In this document: positions 1-5,064 of the stretch, one piece after another
Layout: each line of letters begins with the position of its first letter
Numbering within the stretch: position 1 is the first letter of the stretch
Origin: Candidatus Sumerlaeota bacterium
Lineage (GTDB): Bacteria; CG03; SLGR01
Direction: 5' to 3'
NCBI GenBank assembly: GCA_007136585.1
Contig: SLGR01000214.1
Location: forward strand, 1-6,090
DNA length: 6,090 bases
The notes under the pieces: model-generated
The model's database searches: none
Told to the model about the DNA's origin: nothing
Seen by the model: the letters and a program-made list of their open reading frames with translations, nothing else
Position numbers and translations under genes: made by a program

Positions 1-2
1 CC

Positions 3-263
3 CAGCCATTTCACATCCTCTATTATCGCCTTTACGTATTCCTCCTCTTCCTTCTCGGGGTTTGTATCGTCAAACCTCAAGGTGAAGGTTCCTCCGAAAT
101 CAGAGGCTATACCGTAGTTTAGAAACACGGATTTGGCATGTCCTATGTGAAGATACCCGTTCGGTTCGGGAGGAAACCGGGTAGCTACGCGCCCCCCGAA
201 ACGCCCGCTTTTTATATCAGCGTTTATTATTTCTCTTATAAAATCGGAACTTTTTTCATTCAT
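3..263 (-). CDS. glnS: Glutaminyl-tRNA synthetase, N-terminal fragment (gene runs off the left edge)
   Basis: This is the cytoplasmic class I aminoacyl-tRNA synthetase that charges tRNA-Gln with glutamine. Only the first 87 codons are in the window. The translation begins [18 protein letters not shown]. At about residues 29-40 it carries [18 protein letters not shown], which holds the class I HIGH ATP-binding signature in the form typical of Gln[13 protein letters not shown] and EYV..I..DVKWLG follow, both in the order found in the family. The [15 protein letters not shown] and RFDDTNP wording separates it from bacterial GluRS. The ATG at 263 is the first in-frame start before the conserved FIR.II segment, but no Shine-Dalgarno sequence lies before it (upstream reads ttaccttagtt). 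It is divergent from the gene at 426. Its presence implies direct glutaminylation, although a GatCAB route elsewhere in the genome cannot be excluded. Confidence 0.95.
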   Translation of the reverse strand, partial: MNEKSSDFIREIINADIKSGRFGGRVATRFPPEPNGYLHIGHAKSVFLNYGIASDFGGTFTLRFDDTNPEKEEEEYVKAIIEDVKWL

Positions 264-425
264 AACTAAGGTAATATAACATTTTTTCTCTCATATTTCT
301 AACCCTGTTTTAACGGCGGTTTTACTTATTTTCAATACTTTATCTACTTTTTCAAGACTGGAAATTCTCATAATATTTGCTACCATACCCACAGTGATGC
401 GGGTTATACAGACAGGAGTAATCTT
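264..425. other. AT-rich divergent intergenic region between glnS and the beta-barrel gene
   Basis: These 162 bp separate the divergent starts of glnS and the gene at 426 and are much richer in A+T than the flanking genes. They must carry the start signals for both directions. On the plus strand AGGAG (414-418) sits 7 nt before the ATG at 426. I see no convincing hairpin, operator-like palindrome or small ORF. No clear minus-strand promoter for glnS can be picked out. Confidence 0.6.
349..376 (+). promoter_or_regulatory. Weak candidate promoter for the 426-2801 cluster
   Basis: TTTTCA (349-354) and TAATAT (371-376) are separated by 16 bp, and each matches four of six sigma-70 consensus bases. 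The shifted hexamer CATAAT (369-374) is a better -10 but has no good -35 at proper spacing. The sequence is AT-rich enough for such matches to arise by chance, so this is tentative. Confidence 0.3.
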
Positions 426-1196
426 ATGAAAACTTTATCTTTACTGCTTCTTATTCAGCTTCTCTGCTCCGGAATCTCACGGGGCGAATGGGATATCTCG
501 GGCGTATTTACAGGAAACTACTCTGAGACCTCTCTTTCGGGAAACTGGACGGGAAGCGAATCCGAAGCCAGAACCTGGATTCTGCAGGGGAATATGAGCG
601 CGGTTCTGGATGCCGAACCTTCGGAACTCCGGAACTCTCTTAAAGCAGAGTACGGAAGAACATCGTCAGGGGGAGCCGACGAGGCCATATCGGCCGATCT
701 TATTTACCTGGAAAGCATATACCTTTACGGGATAAGCCGCTACGGCAGCCCTTACGTATCCTTCTCGGCGGACACGTCCTTTACGGATTTTTTTGATCCC
801 GGCGTACTGACCGAATCGGCAGGTCTCGGTTTTAAAATCCTCAGCCGAAAGAATCATACCCTTAAGACAAGGCTCGGAGCAGCCTTCCGGCAGATAGTAA
901 AAGAAAGGTCTTCATTTGAAAACGAGACGGGTATGCAGTCTGTTACAGGGTACTCGGCAAAACTCGCCGGAAACCTTAAGTTTTCATCGGAAATGAATAT
1001 CTTCACCGCTTTTGAGGGAGGCGCAGATATAAGATGGGATAACTCCCTTTACATACAGCTTCACCGCTACCTTACAGCAAGCGCGGGGTATCTTGCGGTC
1101 TATAATTATCACGGGGCGGATGAGAAGCCCGTTTTCCCCGGAGATATCCAGACCAGGCTTACCTTCGGTATCGGGGTATCTTTTAACCTTTTTTAA
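426..1196 (+). CDS. Secreted outer-membrane beta-barrel-like protein of unknown function
   Basis: The 256-residue protein starts with a signal peptide (MKTLSLLLLIQLLCSGISRG, residues 1-20, cleavage probably near G20). Cys14 is not in a proper lipobox, so I read it as a type I signal. The rest has many alternating polar and aromatic/hydrophobic stretches, several ending in glycine, such as SPYVSFSADTSF, HTLKTRLGAAFRQIV and YLTASAGYLAVY. It ends in GIGVSFNLF, with the terminal phenylalanine typical of barrels inserted by BamA. The overall look recalls the small DUF481/DUF3078-type barrels, but I cannot assign a family. AGGAG 7 nt upstream supports the ATG. The lactate dehydrogenase gene follows after 37 bp with no terminator between, so they are probably co-transcribed; no functional link is evident. 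Confidence is good for a surface barrel and low for any specific role. Confidence 0.7.
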   Translation: MKTLSLLLLIQLLCSGISRGEWDISGVFTGNYSETSLSGNWTGSESEARTWILQGNMSAVLDAEPSELRNSLKAEYGRTSSGGADEAISADLIYLESIYLYGISRYGSPYVSFSADTSFTDFFDPGVLTESAGLGFKILSRKNHTLKTRLGAAFRQIVKERSSFENETGMQSVTGYSAKLAGNLKFSSEMNIFTAFEGGADIRWDNSLYIQLHRYLTASAGYLAVYNYHGADEKPVFPGDIQTRLTFGIGVSFNLF

Positions 1197-1233
1197 GGGG
1201 CTTAGAAACAGGGAAACCGCCGGGGAGGGTCCA

Positions 1234-2286
1234 GTGGAAATTAAAATAGCTTTTTATGATTTCAAGCCTTACGACGCCGAGTTCTTTGACAGGGTAAACA
1301 AAAAATTCGGTTACTCAATAAGTTACTTCAGGGAACGCCTCTCCCCTGATACCGCCGTGCTCAGCAGCGGACACCGGGCGGTCTGCGCATTTGTAAACGA
1401 CAATATAGATTCGCGCGTCATTGACCGCCTGAGCTCCGTGGGAGTAGAGCTTATAGCTCTTAGAAGCGCCGGGTACAATAACGTTGACCTTAAAGCCGCC
1501 TTCAGGAAAATACACGTTTTAAGGGTCCCTGAGTACTCGCCTCATGCCGTTGCCGAACATGCGGTTGCTCTCATGCTCTCGCTGAACCGAAAGACCCATA
1601 AATCCTACTACAGGACAAGGGACCACAATTTCAGCATTACCGGGTTAATGGGGTTCGATATGAACTCCAGAACCGCGGGAATAATCGGAACAGGAAAGAT
1701 CGGAAAGATCGCAGCCCGCATACTCGGCGGTTTCGGGATGAAGGTCCTTCTTTACGACCCTTTCCCTGATAAAGAATTTGCCTCAAACACCGGGTTCAGG
1801 TACCGCAGCCTTGAGTCTCTCTACTCTGAAAGTGATATAATCTCGCTCCACTGCCCTCTTAACCCCGACACCTACCGGATAATAGATTCCGGGGCCATAG
1901 ATAAGATGAAACCCGGGGTGATGATAATAAACACAGGACGAGGGAAACTCATAGATACAGCAGCGCTTATTGAAGGGCTTAACTCCGGGAAAGTGGGATC
2001 CGCGGGGCTTGACGTCTACGAAGAGGAAAGCGAGTATTTCTTTGAGGATTTTTCAGAAGAGATAATAAGCGACGAAACTCTGCTTAAGCTTCTAAACTAC
2101 CCCAACGTACTTGTGACTTCCCACCAGGGATTTTTCACACGCGAAGCAATGGGAAACATAGCAAATACGACCCTGAATAATATAAAAGGATACTTTGAAG
2201 AGTCTAATCTGGAAAACGAGATATGCTACCGCTGTGAATCAGAACCCTGCCGCCGCGGACACGAGGGCGGATGTTTCGCCAAGTGA
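1234..2286 (+). CDS. ldhA: NAD-dependent D-lactate dehydrogenase (fermentative type) with a Cys-rich C-terminal tail
   Basis: This 350-residue cytoplasmic enzyme should reduce pyruvate to D-lactate with NADH. RSAGYNNVD lies at residues 77-85 and the Rossmann motif IGTGKIG at 151-157. Asp175 (LLYDPF) fits NAD rather than NADP use. NTGRG supplies the substrate Arg236, DVYEEE the Glu265, and SHQGFF the acid/base His297. These match R235/E264/H296 of the Lactobacillus enzyme almost one for one. SHQGFFTREA and the nearby NTTLNN are typical of LdhA-like members rather than other 2-hydroxyacid dehydrogenases. I chose GTG 1234 because GGAGG (1224-1228) precedes it, because family similarity begins there (VEIKIAFYDFKPYD), and because the earlier in-frame ATG at 1093 would overlap the barrel gene by about 100 bp. 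The last 20 residues form a tail with C331, C334, C339 and C347, not part of the core fold. The stop overlaps the next gene by 16 bp. Confidence 0.9.
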   Translation: MEIKIAFYDFKPYDAEFFDRVNKKFGYSISYFRERLSPDTAVLSSGHRAVCAFVNDNIDSRVIDRLSSVGVELIALRSAGYNNVDLKAAFRKIHVLRVPEYSPHAVAEHAVALMLSLNRKTHKSYYRTRDHNFSITGLMGFDMNSRTAGIIGTGKIGKIAARILGGFGMKVLLYDPFPDKEFASNTGFRYRSLESLYSESDIISLHCPLNPDTYRIIDSGAIDKMKPGVMIINTGRGKLIDTAALIEGLNSGKVGSAGLDVYEEESEYFFEDFSEEIISDETLLKLLNYPNVLVTSHQGFFTREAMGNIANTTLNNIKGYFEESNLENEICYRCESEPCRRGHEGGCFAK

Positions 2287-2801
2287 TACTCTTTTCTCTC
2301 TTTTACGCTTTTCTCAAAATAGGCCTCTTTACCGTAGGAAGCGGTTACTCGATGCTTGTCCTTGCCCAGCATTACACCGTTAAACGTCACGGTTGGCTTA
2401 CCCTTGAAGAGTTTACCGATCTTGTCGCCGTATCCGAAGTGACCCCCGGTCCGATAATATTCAACCTTGCCACATTCTCAGGAACCAGGGTAGCAGGGCT
2501 TCCAGGAGCCGCCGCGGCTACCCTGGGCCTTCTTGTAATTCCCTTTACGCTCCTATACCTTATAGCAGCGGGGTACTCCGGGATAAAAGACCATCCCCTG
2601 GCCCAGAACCTTCTTAAGGTAATGCGTCCTCTGGCCCTCGGACTTATAGCGGCGGCTGTGATAAACCTCTTTAAAACAGCGGTTCCCGATCCCGTTTCGG
2701 CGGCGGCAGCTGTTGCGGCGGTACTTCTTGTAACCCTTTTTAAAATAAACCCGATTCACATAATCCTTGCCGGGATATTCGTCGCGGTTTTTATAAAATA
2801 A
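2271..2801 (+). CDS. chrA: ChrA-family (CHR domain) membrane transporter, short single-domain form
   Basis: The 176-residue integral membrane protein has a single CHR domain. FLKIGLFTVGSGYSML (residues 14-29) corresponds to the family FxKIGLFTFGGGYAM signature. HGWLTLEEFTDLVAVSEVTPGPI (40-62) carries the conserved WLT..EF.DL and TPGPI motifs. Further hydrophobic helices lie near 80-103, 117-134, 142-158 and 161-175. Characterised family members export chromate or are implicated in sulfate/chromate exchange, but many homologues have unknown substrates. Short-chain members usually occur as two adjacent half-genes; no partner is present here, so it may homodimerise or pair with a gene elsewhere. 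Its ATG lies inside the end of the lactate dehydrogenase gene (16-bp overlap), with gagggcgg just before it, suggesting translational coupling. Chromate itself as the natural substrate is doubtful. Family assignment is firm and substrate is not. Confidence 0.87.
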   Translation: MFRQVILFSLFYAFLKIGLFTVGSGYSMLVLAQHYTVKRHGWLTLEEFTDLVAVSEVTPGPIIFNLATFSGTRVAGLPGAAAATLGLLVIPFTLLYLIAAGYSGIKDHPLAQNLLKVMRPLALGLIAAAVINLFKTAVPDPVSAAAAVAAVLLVTLFKINPIHIILAGIFVAVFIK

Positions 2802-2837
2802 ACTCCAAATAAAGCCTCTGCAAAATCCCGTGGAAAT

Positions 2838-2866
2838 TTGACAAACATCCAAATCACTGTTAGGGT
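2838..2866 (+). promoter_or_regulatory. Sigma-70-like promoter for the ompH-like gene and lipoprotein
   Basis: A perfect -35 TTGACA (2838-2843) is followed after exactly 17 bp by TAGGGT (2861-2866, three of six -10 bases). TG at 2858-2859 is correctly placed for an extended -10. It lies 36 bp past the chrA stop and about 41 bp before the next ATG. No terminator is visible after chrA, so read-through from upstream is also possible. Confidence 0.6.
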
Positions 2867-2891
2867 AAAAATAGAGTTAGGAAAATATATC

Positions 2892-2898
2892 AAGGAGG
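2892..2898 (+). promoter_or_regulatory. Strong ribosome binding site of the ompH-like gene
   Basis: AAGGAGG is 9 nt before the ATG at 2908 and is among the best Shine-Dalgarno matches in the window. It fixes the start and provides a local reference for spacing when judging the unusual start of the next gene. Confidence 0.85.
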
Positions 2899-2907
2899 AT
2901 TAAAGCT

Positions 2908-3327
2908 ATGAAAAACCTGTTTTTACTAAAAGCGGCGCTTATTACTGTGCTTATCGCGGGCGCCGCGGGAGTTTCCTCAATCGAAGCCGGAAGCCACGAG
3001 GTGACGATAGTATCGGTTGATACCGACAGGATACTGGAAGTCCATCCGGCTTTCCAGGAAGCCCAGGCCGAGTACCAGGCAAAGATGCAGGAAATGCAGC
3101 AGGAATTGGAAGGTATGCAGGAAGAAGAACAGATGATGGCCCAGCAGATGATGCAGCAGGAGCTCCAGGAACTCGGAACACGGCTTCAGTCTGAAGCCGA
3201 CGAGGCCATTATGGAAGATATCCGGGAAATCGCCCAGGAAAAAGGGTACGATTATGTCATAGATTCAAGCGCACTTCTTTCAGGCGGGCGGGATATCACC
3301 GAAGAGGTACTGGAGGCTTTAAGATAG
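2908..3327 (+). CDS. skp: OmpH/Skp-family periplasmic chaperone-like protein, unusually acidic
   Basis: The 139-residue protein has a signal peptide (residues 1 to about 27, with SIEA/GS near the likely cleavage). It then shows the OmpH/Skp layout. A beta-strand start VTIVSVDTDRILEVHPAFQEAQ (32-53) comes first, then a helical arm at about 50-95 rich in Gln, Glu and Met. The closing segment REIAQEKGYDYVIDSSALLSGGRDITEEVLEAL resembles the family IA.EKGYDLVID..DIT..VL.. signature. Skp is a trimeric periplasmic chaperone that holds unfolded outer-membrane proteins. The mature part is about 112 residues, shorter than the roughly 141 of E. coli Skp. By my count it has 27 acidic and 7 basic residues, whereas characterised Skp is basic. 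It has its own promoter and strong ribosome site and is followed after 35 bp by an acidic lipoprotein gene. Family membership is well supported; chaperone activity is inferred. Confidence 0.82.
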   Translation: MKNLFLLKAALITVLIAGAAGVSSIEAGSHEVTIVSVDTDRILEVHPAFQEAQAEYQAKMQEMQQELEGMQEEEQMMAQQMMQQELQELGTRLQSEADEAIMEDIREIAQEKGYDYVIDSSALLSGGRDITEEVLEALR

Positions 3328-3335
3328 ACAGGGAT

Positions 3336-3350
3336 CGCCCGGGAAGGGCG
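3336..3350 (+). other. Small GC stem-loop directly before the lipoprotein ribosome site
   Basis: CGCCC (3336-3340) pairs perfectly with GGGCG (3346-3350) around a GGGAA loop. No T-run follows, so it is not a terminator. It ends one base before the AAGGAGG at 3352 and so could affect ribosome access or mRNA processing between the two genes. A 5-bp stem is short, and chance occurrence is possible. Confidence 0.4.
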
Positions 3351-3351
3351 G

Positions 3352-3358
3352 AAGGAGG
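3352..3358 (+). promoter_or_regulatory. Ribosome binding site that implies a start near 3363
   Basis: AAGGAGG here is identical to the site before the ompH-like gene. The only reading frame it can serve is that of the lipoprotein, where the codons in range are GTT (3360), ATC (3363) and AGA (3366). None is a standard start. ATC at 3363, 4 nt downstream, gives the most natural protein start. Confidence 0.7.
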
Positions 3359-3362
3359 AGTT

Positions 3363-3809
3363 ATCAGAACTCTCAAAGGAACAGGGATTGCCCTACTGGG
3401 AGCGGCGCTTTTCTTTGCCGCGGGATGCCGGGATGATTTTGAGGATCCGGGTGTTCCCGAAGCGGACCCCTACGCTGCCGAAGAAACTTTCCAGGAGCCG
3501 GCTTACGAGGAACCTCAACATGAAGCTGATACCATTTCACAGGATCAGTATATTGACGCGGTTGCCTGGATGCAGATCCTTCAGAGCAAGTACCAGGATG
3601 ATTTCAGCGCAGCTATAGAGGCCGGCGACAACGAGCGTGCCGAAGAATTACAAAGCGAATTTCAGGAAGAGTCCGATAAGATGCTTGACGATATGGGCAT
3701 AACTTCTGAAGACTTAAGCGAATTTGAACTTCATAACCCGGGTTTTCTGGAAGATCCGGAGGTTCAGCAGAGAATAATGCAGAGAGTCCAGGAGCTTTCC
3801 GAGGAATAA
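3363..3809 (+). CDS. Acidic lipoprotein with a DUF4168-like helical domain; non-standard ATC start or mutated ATG
   Basis: The open frame runs from before 3363 to the TAA at 3807-3809. Read from ATC 3363 it gives 148 residues. A charged start RTLK is followed by a hydrophobic core and lipobox FAAGC, making Cys22 the lipidated residue. Residues 23-60 are an acidic, proline-containing linker. Residues 61-148 are predicted helical. The pattern YIDAVAWMQILQSKY, an E/A/Q-rich helix, MGITSEDL, then LEDPEVQQRIMQRVQEL recalls DUF4168, where a helix, a G[IL]-x-x-E-[DE] turn and a DPE helix follow each other; this is recalled, not searched. The first standard in-frame ATG is 3570 (Met70), which would discard the lipobox and signal. 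It follows the ompH-like gene by 35 bp and precedes the cluster terminator. The likely location is the outer-membrane inner leaflet or the periplasm. Function is unknown. Confidence 0.72.
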   Translation: MRTLKGTGIALLGAALFFAAGCRDDFEDPGVPEADPYAAEETFQEPAYEEPQHEADTISQDQYIDAVAWMQILQSKYQDDFSAAIEAGDNERAEELQSEFQEESDKMLDDMGITSEDLSEFELHNPGFLEDPEVQQRIMQRVQELSEE

Positions 3810-3827
3810 ACCGTTTCTCCGGAGGAG

Positions 3828-3865
3828 AGCCGGCAGGCGCAAAAACGCGCGCCTGCCGGCTTTTT
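3828..3865 (+). terminator. Intrinsic terminator of the ompH-like/lipoprotein cluster
   Basis: A perfect 13-bp GC-rich stem (AGCCGGCAGGCGC at 3828-3840, complement at 3849-3861) encloses an 8-nt loop and is followed by TTTTTCATTTTT. It starts 18 bp after the lipoprotein stop. The convergent minus-strand gene ends at 3871, but no T-run follows the hairpin in that direction, so it works mainly on plus-strand transcripts. It could still cap the 3' end of the opposing mRNA. Confidence 0.92.
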
Positions 3866-3870
3866 CATTT

Positions 3871-4530
3871 TTACTCAGTAGCGTATTTCACCGAACACCC
3901 GTAGGGGCTTGTCACGGGAGTCTCTACCTCCTCCCCATCCATAGCCGAGTCAAGAGCCTTTCTCACATAATTGACCGCTCCTTCCACGTCGGCCTTATCA
4001 CTTGTAGGCGTATCATCTATTGCTCCCATATATATGAGTATCCCTTCAGGGTTTATAATAAACATTTCGGGGGTAGTCCTGGCGCGGTACCTCCTGCCGA
4101 TTTTTCCATCGGAATCAAGAAGTATATGGGTAGGTGAAGACCCGCGCGCGGCGGCCTCCTCTTTCCACCCGGAAGGTTCGAAATACCCCTGTTCCCCGGG
4201 AGCGGAAGAACATATTCCCAGCCATACGACCCCTCTTTCCATATACTCTTCCTGAAGAGACTGCATATTCCCTGTATCGTAATGCTTCACCACAAACGGG
4301 CACTCATAGTTTATCCACTCAAGAACCACGTAACTTCCGCGGTAATCCGAGAGTCTTACCTCTTCACCGTCAAGATCCGGAAGAATAAAATCCGGGGCAG
4401 GCTGACCCGGTGTGGGGTGCTCAATTGAAATAACCTCGGGAGACTCAGCCTCATCTTCCCGGGTACACCCCGAAACAACCGGTATAAGAAGCGCGGCCGC
4501 CGCGCAAAAAATCCATTTTCCTGTTCTCAT
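3871..4530 (-). CDS. Redoxin/thioredoxin-fold lipoprotein (peroxiredoxin-like, single active-site Cys)
   Basis: The 219-residue protein has a lipoprotein signal peptide (MRTGKWIFCAAAALLIPVVSGC, lipobox VVSGC, lipidated Cys22). An AhpC/TSA-Redoxin fold follows: PGQPAPDFILPDLDG at 41-55, LSDYRGSYVVLEWINYECPFVVKHY at 60-84, GVVWLGICSSAP near 100-111, and TTPEMFIINPEG at 152-163 with the probable cis-Pro154. The active-site position reads ECPFV with one Cys (Cys77) instead of CxxC. A second Cys in PYGCSVKY (Cys212) at the C terminus may act as partner. This arrangement is typical of the peroxiredoxin-like NxxCPFVxKHY group. The likely site of action is the periplasmic face of a membrane. GGGAGG (4537-4542) lies 6 nt before the ATG. 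The upstream DsbD/CcdA-like gene, 33 bp away, would be a natural electron donor. The substrate is unknown. Confidence 0.85.
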   Translation of the reverse strand: MRTGKWIFCAAAALLIPVVSGCTREDEAESPEVISIEHPTPGQPAPDFILPDLDGEEVRLSDYRGSYVVLEWINYECPFVVKHYDTGNMQSLQEEYMERGVVWLGICSSAPGEQGYFEPSGWKEEAAARGSSPTHILLDSDGKIGRRYRARTTPEMFIINPEGILIYMGAIDDTPTSDKADVEGAVNYVRKALDSAMDGEEVETPVTSPYGCSVKYATE

Positions 4531-4563
4531 AAATTTCCTCCCTGCCGCAGAACGCGGCGGATA

Positions 4564-5040
4564 CTACTTTATTATAACCTCAGCCTCCACCTCTAAAGCG
4601 CGCGGGATACTCAGGCCGGTTCCGGGAAACACAAGCACACCTTTAAATTTCTCTTCCCCGGGAATTAGGCCATCCATAAGCATACTTTTCCCGTACCCCC
4701 CTCCGGTAAACGCAGCAGCACACCCGGAACGCTGTACATTGTTGATATGCCTATAACATACAGAAGAGCCCTGAAAAAATCTGCTATACGCCTCACTTTA
4801 ACTCCGCGCCCGAAGATACAGACTGTAACGGCTAATACAGGATGCACACAGGGGGTCAGGTTCATGGCAACCCCGAGTATGAATACCTCCCGCAAAAAAC
4901 AGGGGCATATTCCCCTGTTCCGAAATAGCGCTGATTCCGGCTGGAGCCCCCAGGGCGGTACTTGAAAAGACCCGGATAAGAATAAAAACCGGAACAAAGA
5001 AAAGAAAAACCCGGGTTAAGTTATTTCTTTTAAGAATCAC
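4564..5040 (-). pseudogene. DsbD/CcdA-like thiol-disulfide reductant transporter, broken by two compensating frame changes
   Basis: The gene starts well: AAGGA 5 nt before GTG 5040, then a membrane-anchor segment (LTRVFLFFVPVFILIRVF) and GNMPLF. At a run of six T (4899-4894 read on the minus strand) the frame must move +1. It then reads REVFILGVAMNLTPCVHPVLAV and FFRALLYVIGISTMYSVPG, a good match to the first membrane helices of DsbD/CcdA including the NLTPCVxP cysteine motif. Near 4730-4720 the original frame returns with CAAAFTGGGYG, completing the family YSVLGV.AA.TGG.FG motif. An unrecognised tail ending EVEAEVIIK follows, with a stop at 4566-4564. Uninterrupted reading gives stops at 4798 (original frame) or 4665 (middle frame). 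Later helices with the second conserved Cys and the thioredoxin domain are missing. It is 33 bp upstream of the redoxin lipoprotein, which it would normally reduce. Real decay and assembly error are both possible. Confidence 0.68.
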
Positions 5041-5064
5041 AGAAATCCTTCTCCTTAAACAAAT

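Noticed and set aside
1093-1233. Upstream in-frame ATG extension of the lactate dehydrogenase to 397 residues
   Set aside because: It would overlap the end of the barrel gene by about 100 bp and has no ribosome site. The family similarity starts at the GTG at 1234, which has GGAGG before it.
3388-3618. Arginine-rich 76-codon frame on the plus strand starting at TTG 3388
   Set aside because: It overlaps the lipoprotein frame, has low-complexity basic composition typical of a shadow frame, and has no ribosome site of its own.
3570-3809. A 79-residue protein starting at ATG 3570 as a separate gene
   Set aside because: The same frame stays open upstream through a complete lipoprotein signal and lipobox, with AAGGAGG at 3352. 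No ribosome site precedes 3570.
3828-3861. The hairpin as a bidirectional terminator also serving the redoxin gene
   Set aside because: Read on the minus strand the stem is followed by a C/T/G mix (ctctcctccgg) with no T-run, so only plus-strand termination is supported.
4564-4680. Possible RidA (YjgF)-like C terminus in the tail of the DsbD-like gene (IPRALEVEAEVII)
   Set aside because: The resemblance is only a few residues, and the upstream RidA motifs are absent, so it is too weak to call.
4412-4756. Plus-strand 114-codon frame across the redoxin start and DsbD-like tail
   Set aside because: It is antisense to two minus-strand genes and covers their intergenic ribosome site. The translation looks random.
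4665-4997. The 110-codon minus-strand frame taken as a complete small membrane protein
   Set aside because: Its first 30 or so residues look non-coding, while the overlapping frame from GTG 5040 has the ribosome site, promoter and hydrophobic anchor. DsbD-like motifs continue in the other frame after its middle part.
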